From positions 248,001-312,000 of the forward strand of contig NZ_OY759725.1 of assembly GCF_963662755.1 (NCBI RefSeq): a stretch of 64,000 nucleotides of DNA, read 5' to 3'. Positions 54,183 through 63,400 of the stretch are shown piece by piece. The stretch is from an uncultured Sulfurimonas sp. (GTDB lineage Bacteria; Campylobacterota; Campylobacteria; Campylobacterales; Sulfurimonadaceae). The translations under genes and the position numbers were made by a program. The notes under the pieces are model-generated. The model made no database searches. It was not told the origin of the DNA and saw only the letters and a program-made list of their open reading frames with translations. Numbering within the stretch: the stretch's first letter is position 1; the number at the start of each line of letters is the position of its first letter.

Positions 54183-56374
54183 AATTTTTCTCCTAAATAT
54201 AAATAAAATGAATCCTCTCCATCTTTTGAAGATGCAAAGGCAAAATAAAATGGACCCAATAAGGTATCCGCTGCTACATAAACACTAGCAGATTCTTTAA
54301 TGTCTTTGGAGTTTATATGTTCTCCATCATCCCAAGCATCACCTACTTCTAAGCTAAATCCAGCATAAATTGGGGCATACAGTGTTCCAAAAAAACTACT
54401 ATTAGTTAGTTGGTATCTGTATTTCAAAACTGCTAAAGCCATATGATTTCCAGCTATAGAATAAGGTCTATACCCAGACATATTAAAAAGTCCTCCTAAA
54501 ATAAATGTATCACTAAGTATAAAAGCACCCTCATCATTGTTGTTATTGTATGTAGTACCAACTTTGAGATATGCTGTAAGATTATGAGCATCATAAGTTA
54601 AAGGTTTTTCTATATCAAAAAAAATCTGCTCATGTTCATAATCACTTCCAAAACTTTTCATCTCTTTTTTCCATTTAAGATTAGACTTTAAACCTTTATT
54701 TGGAAAATTTAGATTATCCAAATCATCTACTAAAAAAGAAGCATATATAGGTCTTGATTTATACTTTGAATATGTTTGATTTATTAATGACACATCAAGT
54801 TTATCTTCAAACATTCCGCCACCAACTTCAAACTTATAATCAGTTCCTACATATCTACCTAAACCTAAAGAACCTCCATATTTTTTAGTTTCTAACTCAA
54901 TTGAGCCACTTCCAAAAGGAACAAAATCTGTAACCTTTGTGTATGTTAAAGATGGTCTTACATAATATTTTTGCATAGAATCAATAGCTTGAAAAATCTC
55001 CGTATGTAATTTTTGATTTTTCCCTATTTCAATATCATTTTTCCACTCTCCGCCATAGCTATTTAAACCAAACATGGTATAACCAATTTTTAGAGAATAA
55101 GATGAATGACCTTCAAAATCATCCTCGATACCTATGGCAAATCTTGCTTCGCCATGACTATGCCAACTTGGTTGCGTTATTATAGTAAGTATATTTTTTC
55201 CATCAAGTTTTTTAAAATTATACTCTACACTATCAAAGATTGTCATATTGTAAATATGCATTAAATTTTCTCTTAATACATTTTCATCAAGTCTATCACC
55301 AACTTTGATTTTAATCATCTTTAAAATATATTCATCACTTATATATGTTGGATTTAAAATTTTTATCTCATCAACAACAGATGCATCTATCTTTTTTAAA
55401 ACTATTTGATTCTTTTTATATTTTTTATACTCTTCATCACTTAAAGAGAGGTGTTTTAATTTTAACTCATAATCTTTTTGAGCCATTTCTTCACCTTTAT
55501 TTATAATCAACTCATATTTATCAGTATCAAGCCCTGTAATTCCTTGTAAATCAGGAGTTATCAAAACATCTTTATCGCTGAGTTTCAAGATAGAAGAGTC
55601 TGCATTTTTTCGCATTAGTATATTTACCATTTGCCCTAAAACAACAAAATACGAGTTTACATTTATATCTTTATTAAAAGCTTCACTTGCATCTACAGCT
55701 ATAATAATATCTGCGCCCATATCTTTTGCAATTTGTATAGGGAGATTATCACTAACTCCACCATCAACCAAATCTACGCCATCTATATTTATAGGTTGCA
55801 ATCCACCAGGAATAGAACTTGATGCATAGACAGCTTTTGCAAGAGAACCAGATTTTAGTACTACTGATTCTCCATTTTTCACATTTGTTGCAACTGCTCG
55901 AAAAGGAATAGGAAGTTTATCAAAATCCTCAATATTTTGAGTATCTTGTAACTCTGCCATAAATTTAAAAAGCAAAGGTTGTCTTTTTAAAACGCCTGTT
56001 GGAAGAACAATATCATTTTTAGAATTTACTCCAAAACCAATACGACCTTGATAAATGTATTCAGACTCTTTTACTCTCATAGGAGTGTCTTCTCTATCAA
56101 AATCTGTTCTAATATACTCTTTCCAATCACTACTCACTAGCATTTTTTCTATATCTTGCGGGGATTTTCCAGATGCATAAAGTCCACCAACTAAAGAACC
56201 CATACTTGTCCCAACTATAAAATCTATAGGAATCTTTTTAGCCTCTAAAACCTTTAAAACACCAACGTGTGCTCCACCTCTAGCTCCTCCTCCACTTAAA
56301 ACAAGTGCTATTTTTGGTCTATCATAAGCAATGGCAAAACCAAAAATAAAAGCTAGGATGAGTATAAATTTCAT
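54179..56374 (-). CDS. patatin-like phospholipase with C-terminal beta-barrel (PlpD-like, type Vd)
   Basis: 731 residues. Signal peptide MKFILILAFIFGFAIA. Patatin domain from about 22 to 320: oxyanion-hole ALVLSGGGARGGAHVGVL, nucleophile Ser60 in GTSMGSLVGGLY and catalytic aspartate in VDGGVSDNLPIQIAK. A POTRA-like segment at about 335-430 is followed by a 16-strand barrel-type region (GEARFAIGIEDDF, GGLFNMSGYRP, FASSKDGEDSFYLYLGEKF, ending in phenylalanine). This is the layout of PlpD, the type Vd autotransporter, which exports its lipase through its own barrel. It would release fatty acids or lysophospholipids at the surface. Next to DgkA and an LplT-PlsC fusion. Confidence 0.9.
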   Translation of the reverse strand: MKFILILAFIFGFAIAYDRPKIALVLSGGGARGGAHVGVLKVLEAKKIPIDFIVGTSMGSLVGGLYASGKSPQDIEKMLVSSDWKEYIRTDFDREDTPMRVKESEYIYQGRIGFGVNSKNDIVLPTGVLKRQPLLFKFMAELQDTQNIEDFDKLPIPFRAVATNVKNGESVVLKSGSLAKAVYASSSIPGGLQPINIDGVDLVDGGVSDNLPIQIAKDMGADIIIAVDASEAFNKDINVNSYFVVLGQMVNILMRKNADSSILKLSDKDVLITPDLQGITGLDTDKYELIINKGEEMAQKDYELKLKHLSLSDEEYKKYKKNQIVLKKIDASVVDEIKILNPTYISDEYILKMIKIKVGDRLDENVLRENLMHIYNMTIFDSVEYNFKKLDGKNILTIITQPSWHSHGEARFAIGIEDDFEGHSSYSLKIGYTMFGLNSYGGEWKNDIEIGKNQKLHTEIFQAIDSMQKYYVRPSLTYTKVTDFVPFGSGSIELETKKYGGSLGLGRYVGTDYKFEVGGGMFEDKLDVSLINQTYSKYKSRPIYASFLVDDLDNLNFPNKGLKSNLKWKKEMKSFGSDYEHEQIFFDIEKPLTYDAHNLTAYLKVGTTYNNNNDEGAFILSDTFILGGLFNMSGYRPYSIAGNHMALAVLKYRYQLTNSSFFGTLYAPIYAGFSLEVGDAWDDGEHINSKDIKESASVYVAADTLLGPFYFAFASSKDGEDSFYLYLGEKF

Positions 56375-56381
56375 ATATTTA

Positions 56382-56753
56382 TTATACTAAATTAAATGCT
56401 ACGGCTAAAACTGCCAACCAAATAAGAGCTGTGACTATTAAGCTCAAAAGAACCAAAGTAGCGCCTGCGTCTTTAGCTTGTTTTGCTAGTATGTGGTAGT
56501 CAGTTGTAACTAAATCCACAACTCTCTCAATAGAGCTATTTGTAACTTCAGCTAAAACCGGAATAAACAATGAAATAAACAAGATGCTAGAGTGCGTAAA
56601 ACTAATAGGTAAATTCCAAGCTACTATACCCATAACACTAAGCATAAGAAGTTGCCACTTAAATGATGTCTCATTTTTTGTTATATCTATAAAACCTTCT
56701 ACTGCATACATTCCATTGCGAAATAGTGAATGTTTAGGTTTGTTTAGTTTCAT
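56382..56753 (-). CDS. dgkA: diacylglycerol kinase DgkA
   Basis: 123 residues, the usual size of this three-helix membrane kinase. The signature AEVTNSSIERVVDLVTT near residues 66-82 (E-x-x-N-x-x-I-E) with HILAKQAKDAGATLVLLS near 86-103 is diagnostic. It phosphorylates diacylglycerol, recycling lipid left by envelope modification. The start overlaps the end of the LplT-PlsC gene by 20 bases, with AAAGGACA before the ATG. The gene before the lipase; together they fit phospholipid turnover. Confidence 0.93.
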   Translation of the reverse strand: MKLNKPKHSLFRNGMYAVEGFIDITKNETSFKWQLLMLSVMGIVAWNLPISFTHSSILFISLFIPVLAEVTNSSIERVVDLVTTDYHILAKQAKDAGATLVLLSLIVTALIWLAVLAVAFNLV

Positions 56754-58563
56754 GTTTGTCCTTTAAATTTGTAATAATTTCTCTTACTTCTTGAGTCTTT
56801 GTCTCTCTACACACAGGTTCTGAGAAATAAATAGTTACATCTCTTCTGCCAAATAGATTGATTTTTCTAGTTTTAGAAAATATACTCCCATTCATTCCAT
56901 CTATAAAAAAAGTAGCTATTTTTCCCTCATAATCGCTAGAGATAAGTTCATATCCCTTGAAAAATTTTCCAGTTGCTCCATCAGGGCTGATTTCACCTTC
57001 TGGAAATATTGCCACAATTTTACCATTTTTTAGTCTTTGTGAAGCTTCTGCAAAAGCATCTTTTGAAGCTTTTTGTGAGACAGCAATTGCCTCACCCCTC
57101 TTAAGTGCTTTATGAAAAATTTTCCAGTTGTAGATATCTTTGTCTATCATAAAATTTATTCGTCTTTTTATAGGTATTTGAATTATTGCCCAATCTACCC
57201 AACTTACATGGTTTCCTAAAAGTAAAACTCCACCAGAACGTGGAATATTTTCAAGTCCTTTATAGTGAAAGTTATATCTTACTTTTAAAATCATCTCTAC
57301 AAAAGCCCAAAAGGAAAGTACAAAATATCTTTTAAAGAGAATATAACTTAGGTATATTCCTACAATTCCCATAAGGTAAAACAGTGATACTGCATTTGTT
57401 CCAAAGTAAGCAAAAATAGTTGTTAAAACTAAAAAAGAAACCATAAAAATATTTTGTATAAAGTTGTTTCCTGCAAGGATAACGCCTAGATGTACTCTTG
57501 GTGCTTTAAGCTGAATAAGAGAGTTTAGAGGAACCATAATAAAGCCTGAAAATATTCCAAAAAAAGCAAATAAAATTGTAAGAGTAATCATTGATTCACT
57601 CGATGGAATTATAAAAACCATAATAGTCATACCCACAGCACCAATAGTAGCAACACCACTGTTTACATAATATTTTGAATAAGATGCTGCCATAATAGAA
57701 CCGGCAATAATACCAAAACCAGCCATTGCCATAGCACCTTGAACATAGATGGCATTTGTAATTCCAAGCTCACCTTTTGCGTATTCTCCAAAGATGGCTA
57801 AAACAACCTGAGAGATAGACCAAAAAAGACTAAGACCTAAAATAGCTTCAAAAATTTCTTTTTTTCTTGTAACTGTTTTTAGATTTTTATGTAAGTACTC
57901 ACCCTTAATATATCTTTTAAATATAAACTTCTTTTGACTTGCTTCTATCATTTTATTTGGTAGTTTTGAGGCTAAAAACCACTCTATTGTAGAGCCTAAT
58001 ACTAATAACCATCCAATAGGAGCTATAACACTAAGGACATCCTCTTTAGTTGTAAAGTTATCTGCTAATGAGACTTCAAACAATACTGTATAAAAAATAA
58101 TACCGCTAAGAATTGCCACCGTAGTGACAGCTTGAACTGCACCATTACCAAAACTAATAAACTTCACCCCAACCAACTCTTTTATGTACCCGTACTTTGC
58201 AGGACCATAAATAGCACTTTGAAGAGCAAGCATAAATGTCATAAAAAATGCTGTAAAAAACCAACCTTGATAGTATGAAAAGGTAATAAGAAGCGTTAAA
58301 ACAACTGCTAATGCAGATGCATATTTCATAATCAGATTTTTAGCAAATCTATCTGCCAAAAAACCAGAGGGTGAAAAAACCAAAATAAAAGGCAGAAGAA
58401 TTAAAGCATTTACAATAGCTGTTAAAACAATCTGCATCTCTCCATCATAAACTTTAAAGATGGTGTTTTGAATGATGATTTTATGTCCTAAATCTGTAAA
58501 AGCATTTAAAAAGACTACTATTAGGTAGTTTACTACTCCTACAATTTTGAACATTTCTTTCAT
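56734..58563 (-). CDS. LplT-PlsC fusion: lysophospholipid transporter and acyltransferase
   Basis: 609 residues. Residues 1-410 are an MFS-type carrier with about 12 membrane segments; GFLADRFAKNLIMKYASAL is the loop 2-3 motif and PAKYGYIKELV is as in LplT. Residues about 430-609 are a PlsC acyltransferase: NHVSWVDWA (His452, Asp457), RRINFMIDKD, IAIFPEGEISPDG-type motif (IVAIFPEGEIS) near 520. The two activities, lysophospholipid flip and re-acylation, are separate genes (lplT and aas) in enterobacteria. Here the AMP-ligase part of Aas is absent. Abuts the DUF695-RraB gene by zero bases. Confidence 0.9.
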   Translation of the reverse strand: MKEMFKIVGVVNYLIVVFLNAFTDLGHKIIIQNTIFKVYDGEMQIVLTAIVNALILLPFILVFSPSGFLADRFAKNLIMKYASALAVVLTLLITFSYYQGWFFTAFFMTFMLALQSAIYGPAKYGYIKELVGVKFISFGNGAVQAVTTVAILSGIIFYTVLFEVSLADNFTTKEDVLSVIAPIGWLLVLGSTIEWFLASKLPNKMIEASQKKFIFKRYIKGEYLHKNLKTVTRKKEIFEAILGLSLFWSISQVVLAIFGEYAKGELGITNAIYVQGAMAMAGFGIIAGSIMAASYSKYYVNSGVATIGAVGMTIMVFIIPSSESMITLTILFAFFGIFSGFIMVPLNSLIQLKAPRVHLGVILAGNNFIQNIFMVSFLVLTTIFAYFGTNAVSLFYLMGIVGIYLSYILFKRYFVLSFWAFVEMILKVRYNFHYKGLENIPRSGGVLLLGNHVSWVDWAIIQIPIKRRINFMIDKDIYNWKIFHKALKRGEAIAVSQKASKDAFAEASQRLKNGKIVAIFPEGEISPDGATGKFFKGYELISSDYEGKIATFFIDGMNGSIFSKTRKINLFGRRDVTIYFSEPVCRETKTQEVREIITNLKDKHETKQT

Positions 58564-59286
58564 CTAGTTCTCTTCTTCACTCATTAAAGTTGTACTCCAA
58601 CCCTCGTAGTAACCATTGTCTTTTTTTATTTTAGCAAAAAGCTCATCTACAACTTTTTTAACTTCTAGCTCTGTTACAGCATGGTTTTTAACAAGTGCTA
58701 CACCATGGTCAAATTCTTCAGAGCTGATTTCATCTTTAAAACTAAAACCTTCAATTTCAAGAGTATTTAAAAATCTATTTTTTTGTGTAGGTGTTTCAAA
58801 AGAGACATAGTGTTCAACGTCTCTCTCTAGTGTAAGGTCTTCTTCCTCTTCTTCAAGCAAAAAGATTATCTTTGCACTTTGAATATGACAAAACTCTAAC
58901 TCACTTGGAAAAAGTTGAGTTTCATAAAATCCCCATTTAGTATCTCTTACAACATTACTTTCATAAATATAGTTTGAAGGAGTTAATATTTTACTAGCTA
59001 TTGCATCAAGTTTTTTAGAATCGTATGCATAGAAATAAAACTCATTCCATCCATCAACAACTCTACTTCCAACGTACACAGCTCTATCTTGATGCTCTAG
59101 TGCGATTATAAGAGCTTCTTTAGTCTCTAAGAATTCTTCATAGCCATCTTGACTTTCATCTAAACTATCGTATTTTATAAATATACTAAAAAGCCAAGGG
59201 TTCATCTCTTTAGCATCTGTTGCTTCGATATTTACTTCAATAATAACTTCGCCGTTATCTTCTGCTCTACTAAATATTTCTCTCAT
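58564..59286 (-). CDS. DUF695 and RraB-like domain protein
   Basis: 240 residues, cytosolic, acidic. Residues 1-135 resemble DUF695 (VDGWNEFYFYAYDSK near 105-125, WGFYETQLFPSELEF near 145). From about 155 to the end is an RraB-like domain (DVEHYVSFETPTQKNRFLNT, then VALVKNHAV and GYYEGWSTTLM near the C-terminus, the last as in proteins of that fold). RraB inhibits RNase E, but this fused form has no known role and the genome need not have RNase E. First gene of the lipid/polyamine operon, with TATAAT 24-29 bases upstream. Confidence 0.78.
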   Translation of the reverse strand: MREIFSRAEDNGEVIIEVNIEATDAKEMNPWLFSIFIKYDSLDESQDGYEEFLETKEALIIALEHQDRAVYVGSRVVDGWNEFYFYAYDSKKLDAIASKILTPSNYIYESNVVRDTKWGFYETQLFPSELEFCHIQSAKIIFLLEEEEEDLTLERDVEHYVSFETPTQKNRFLNTLEIEGFSFKDEISSEEFDHGVALVKNHAVTELEVKKVVDELFAKIKKDNGYYEGWSTTLMSEEEN

Positions 59287-59309
59287 ATACTCTCTATATT
59301 TTTTTATTT

Positions 59310-59315
59310 ATTATA
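59310..59315 (-). promoter_or_regulatory. -10 box of the lipid and polyamine operon
   Basis: TATAAT (GCTATAATAAA, minus strand) about 24 bases before the DUF695-RraB start at 59286. Genes down to nspC follow with overlaps or very small gaps, so this may drive the whole series. Confidence 0.5.
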
Positions 59316-59365
59316 GCTGATTTGTTATGAATATAAATATAAGAGTGGAGGGTTAAAGGAGGAAA

Positions 59366-59394
59366 ATCCAAACCTTTTTGAATTAGGTTTGGAT
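59366..59394 (-). terminator. terminator of ribBA
   Basis: ATCCAAACCT, nine-base loop, AGGTTTGGAT: a perfect ten-base-pair stem 12 bases after the ribBA stop, followed on the minus strand by TTTCC, and on the plus strand by AAAAAA. Also serves to insulate the lipid/polyamine operon. Confidence 0.72.
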
Positions 59395-59406
59395 AAAAAA
59401 ATTTAT

Positions 59407-60435
59407 TTATATATTTACAATCTCATTTACTTCTAATCCAAAACCGCCTAGACCTACAAAGTCCGTATTTTTCATAGAAGTTAAAAGATTCATTTTAGAG
59501 ATTCCAAGAGATTTTAGTATCTGAGCACCAGTTCCTATCTCTTTCATAGCAGCGTTATCTTGGTGGTTTGTTTTGTTTATAAAAACTAAAACACCACTGT
59601 TTTGTTTTAGATATTCTATGGAGTTTACAAGGTTATTATATTTTTTCTGATTTAAAAGAAGTTCGATATCAGGTATAACATTGTGAACTCTTACATTTGA
59701 GATTTCACCTGCTTTGTAAAAAACTATGGCAGTATGTTCTACTTTGTCGTGATCAACAAAAGTATGCTGTTTAACTTTTACGCCAAAAAAGTCTATCTCT
59801 TCAACTTTAGTCTCTTTAACAAGTCTCTCATTTGCCAAACGATACTCAACGATATCTGAGATGAAAACAGTTTTAAGATTATGTTTTTCTCCAAAAATAT
59901 CCAAGTCATCACGTCTAGCCATAGTTCCATCTTCTTTTATAATCTCACAAATAACAGAAGATTCGCTAAGACCTGCTAAACGACATAAATCTACTGAACC
60001 CTCAGTATGACCAGTTCTTACAAGTGTACCGCCATCTTTAGCTATAAGTGGAAAAATATGACCAGGTTTAACTAATTCATCTGCATGAGAAATAGGGTTT
60101 GCAAGGATTTTAATAGTATCATCTCTCTCGCCTGCTGAAATACCCGTTAGTGCATTTTTAGCATCAACAGAGACTGTAAATGCCGTCTCATAAGAAGATG
60201 TATTTGAGCTTATCATTGGATTTAGCTCAAGTCTAGTAGCTATGGAGTTGCTAAGAGCAACACAGATAAGTCCTCTTGCATGTGTTGCCATAAAGTTGAC
60301 ATGTTGTGGGGTCGAAAAAGCTGATGCATAGACTAAATCACCTTCGTTTTCTCTATCTTCATCATCACACATGATGACCATCTTGCCTTTTTTAATCTCA
60401 TCAATCGCTTCTAATACTCTTTGTGTAGGTGTCAT
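59407..60435 (-). CDS. ribBA: RibBA: DHBP synthase with degenerate GTP cyclohydrolase II domain
   Basis: 342 residues. Residues 1-200 are 3,4-dihydroxy-2-butanone-4-phosphate synthase: MVIMCDDEDRENEGDLVYA near 19-37, HARGLICVAL near 53, and DGGTLVRTGHTEGSVDLCRL near 133-152. The last 140 residues align with GTP cyclohydrolase II (DKVEHTAIVFYK, and IGTGAQILKSLGI for GxGAQILxDLG), but the zinc-binding C-x(n)-GDxxxSxxCxCG region is missing, so only the riboflavin-branch pentose step is likely active. AGAGAA precedes the ATG. Follows the methionine-rich giant gene by 31 bases; no riboswitch was seen in that gap. Confidence 0.9.
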   Translation of the reverse strand: MTPTQRVLEAIDEIKKGKMVIMCDDEDRENEGDLVYASAFSTPQHVNFMATHARGLICVALSNSIATRLELNPMISSNTSSYETAFTVSVDAKNALTGISAGERDDTIKILANPISHADELVKPGHIFPLIAKDGGTLVRTGHTEGSVDLCRLAGLSESSVICEIIKEDGTMARRDDLDIFGEKHNLKTVFISDIVEYRLANERLVKETKVEEIDFFGVKVKQHTFVDHDKVEHTAIVFYKAGEISNVRVHNVIPDIELLLNQKKYNNLVNSIEYLKQNSGVLVFINKTNHQDNAAMKEIGTGAQILKSLGISKMNLLTSMKNTDFVGLGGFGLEVNEIVNI

Positions 60436-60466
60436 TTATTCTCTTTGTATATTTTTATTAAATGGA

Positions 60467-63400
60467 TTATACACTTAATAGTGTTAAATCATCTTCAATT
60501 TTTAAAATAACTGTTCTATCTTGCACTAAAGCATATTCTCTAAAGCCATCAGAAACATCAGGTAAAGTCTCTTCCCACTCACTTTCTTTGATTGTTATAG
60601 AATCACTCTCATCACCTATAATACTTAGCATACTATTTAACTCTTCCTCAGCATTATCATTAAATATGCTATCTGCGTCTATTATGATGTTATCTTCTAA
60701 TGAGTTTGTAAAATCAAGAAGAGTTATATCTTCTTCTATTAGTGAAAACAGTTCATAACTCTCTATCGATTGAGCTGAAACATCCAACATATGTTCCTCA
60801 ACTGAGAGGTCTGAAATACTAGAAACTACCTCATAGTTTTCCTCATCAAGTTTATAAATAGCATCATCACTTGGCATCTCAAGTGCTATATTTACACTAT
60901 CTAGACCTTGAGAGAGTAAATCATCTTCAACATAAAGAGTAAAGTTTACTGAAGTCTCTCCTTGAGGTATAGTTATATCCGTTATAATGTTATTAACACT
61001 TACAGGAACAACTAACTCTTCATCAGATTCTTGGTTTAATGAAACTGAGTAAGTAAGTGCTGTTGGGATATCATGAACAATCATATCTCCCATATTGTTC
61101 ATAGAAAGAACAAATGAACTTCCCACTTCTGCTCCTACTGCAATATATCTTAAATCACTAAGACCATTTAGTGTAACTGTTGCAGGAGCTCTAGAGTTAT
61201 CTACGCTAAAGTTACTGCTGTTTAACTCTATTCTATTTTGATTAGAGTCATATGCGTAAACCGTTGTGTAGTTTGTAAGTCCTATGTCAAAAGAAGCATC
61301 TGATACAGAGTTTTCAAACTCTACAACTAAGGTATCTCCACCGCTAAATCCAAAATCATGTTCATGAAGTTCTGCTCTCTCTCCTATGATAGAACCATCA
61401 GCACTAAATGCCCATGGAGTAGCAGAATCAAATGAGGAGATGCTAAAGAGTTCATTCTCTTGGCTATCAGTAACATTCATAATTCCCTCTTGCATCTCTA
61501 TGTCAAATAGAGCAACAGATACTTCAAGGTTTATTATCGCGTTTTTGGCATCTACAAGCTTTTGTACAATCTCATCAAAGGCTTCATTAGTAGACATTTC
61601 TTCTATCATAGCGATAAGATTATCTTGAGTAGCCATCATGTTTTGAAGTTGAATATCTTTACTAGCGTCTACCTTCTCCATCATCTCAGAAACACGTCCT
61701 GCCATCTCCATAATATCATCAGACAGACTAACCATCGCAGACATATACTCTGGAGTGAAACTAAGTGCTAGGTTTGCAGTATCGTTAAGTGAGTCCATCA
61801 TAGAGCTTATTGACTCCATATTTGCATCCATACCATTTAGAAGTGTGTTTATGCTATCCATCATAGGTTCACTTATTGCCATCATAGCAGTGCCCATATC
61901 GCTCATAAAGCTCTGCATCATGTTCTCCATAATAGTTGCAAAGTCTTCGCCATCACCTGTAACACTACTCATAAAAGTTTGCACCATTGAACCCATCATA
62001 TCGCCCATAGCCATTGTAGGAGCAGTATCATCACCTGTAACACCCACAAAAAATGACTTCATCATCGAACCCATTTGGTAAGCCATATCATCAATAGTGT
62101 CATTTTCACCAGGAGTTATCTCAGCCATCATAGACATCATCATCGAGCCCATCATATCTGCCATTGTAGCTAGAGGAGAGCCATCAGCCATAAACGTATC
62201 CATCATAACACTCATCATGTTTTCTAGTGTGTTTACTTCAACCCCACCCATGCTAAAGTTCATCTCTACTAGCATCTCTTCAGCCATATTCATCATAGAT
62301 GTCATCATGTCGTTTATCATCATGGTGTCCATCATCTCATTCATCATCATCATGAAAGTATCAACTTCAAGACCCATACCATTGGCAAAACTATCCATCA
62401 TGCTCATAAACTCTTCACTTACAAGCTCATCTATAGGTATATTCATGTTTTGACCCATCATCATCTTCATCATTGAGCTCATCATCTCAGTCATATCAAA
62501 CTCAGATGCTTCCATGCTCTCAAGTGAGACGATAGGTAGTTGTTCCGTTGCAACATCAGTAAACGCAACTGCTGTACTCTCTACCACACCATCCATAGCA
62601 CTTGTAAGAGAGTTAAAGTTTGCCATCATCTCCTCAAATGCTTCATCACCCATAGATGCACGTAAAAAGTCTGCTTCTGCTGTGATGCTATCCATAACTT
62701 CTAGTGTGTTTATTTGAGTGGTTAAAAATGTATCACTCAAAATAACCTGAGTATCTACAATCTTATCTGCCATGTCGTTTATTCTATCAGCCATAAGCCC
62801 TATATCATCAGAAAGGCGAAGCATGGTATCAAGATAGAGTGGAGATTGTTCTATCAATGCTTGGAGAGTTCCATTTGCACTATCAAACATTGCAGCCATC
62901 AAGTCCATGTTGCCATTGATGCCCTTTACAACTGTGTTCATAAGCTCAGTTGTAGGGTCTATCATAGTTAACATACTTGAAGTCATATCCTCAGACAAAC
63001 TATGCATCATATCGTTCATAACATTTGTAAACTCTGTCATTGGCGTTTCATCGTTTGCAGTCATAGAACTCATAAATGAGCCCATCATGCTCCCCATCAT
63101 CTCACCCATTGCTGCACTTGGCTCTTCACTTGAACCAGTCACACCAATCATAAACTCACGCATCATCTCACCCATATTTTGAGCAAATACCTCTGGAGTC
63201 TCATCGCCACTTATCTCAGTCATACCCTCCATAAAAGACATCATCATAGAACCCATAGTTTGACCCATCATATCAAACATAGAATCACTCTCTTGCATCT
63301 GTTCTTGGAAATTACTCATTGTATCTTGCTCAATTCTATATTCAATACCACCCATTGAGCTTTCTATTTTTCCAAGATTACTCATCATAGTTGCAAAGCT

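Noticed and set aside
56375..56392. TATAAT-like sequence between dgkA and the patatin gene
   Set aside because: It lies within the last codons of dgkA, seven bases from the next gene, and is probably a chance result of AT-rich sequence.
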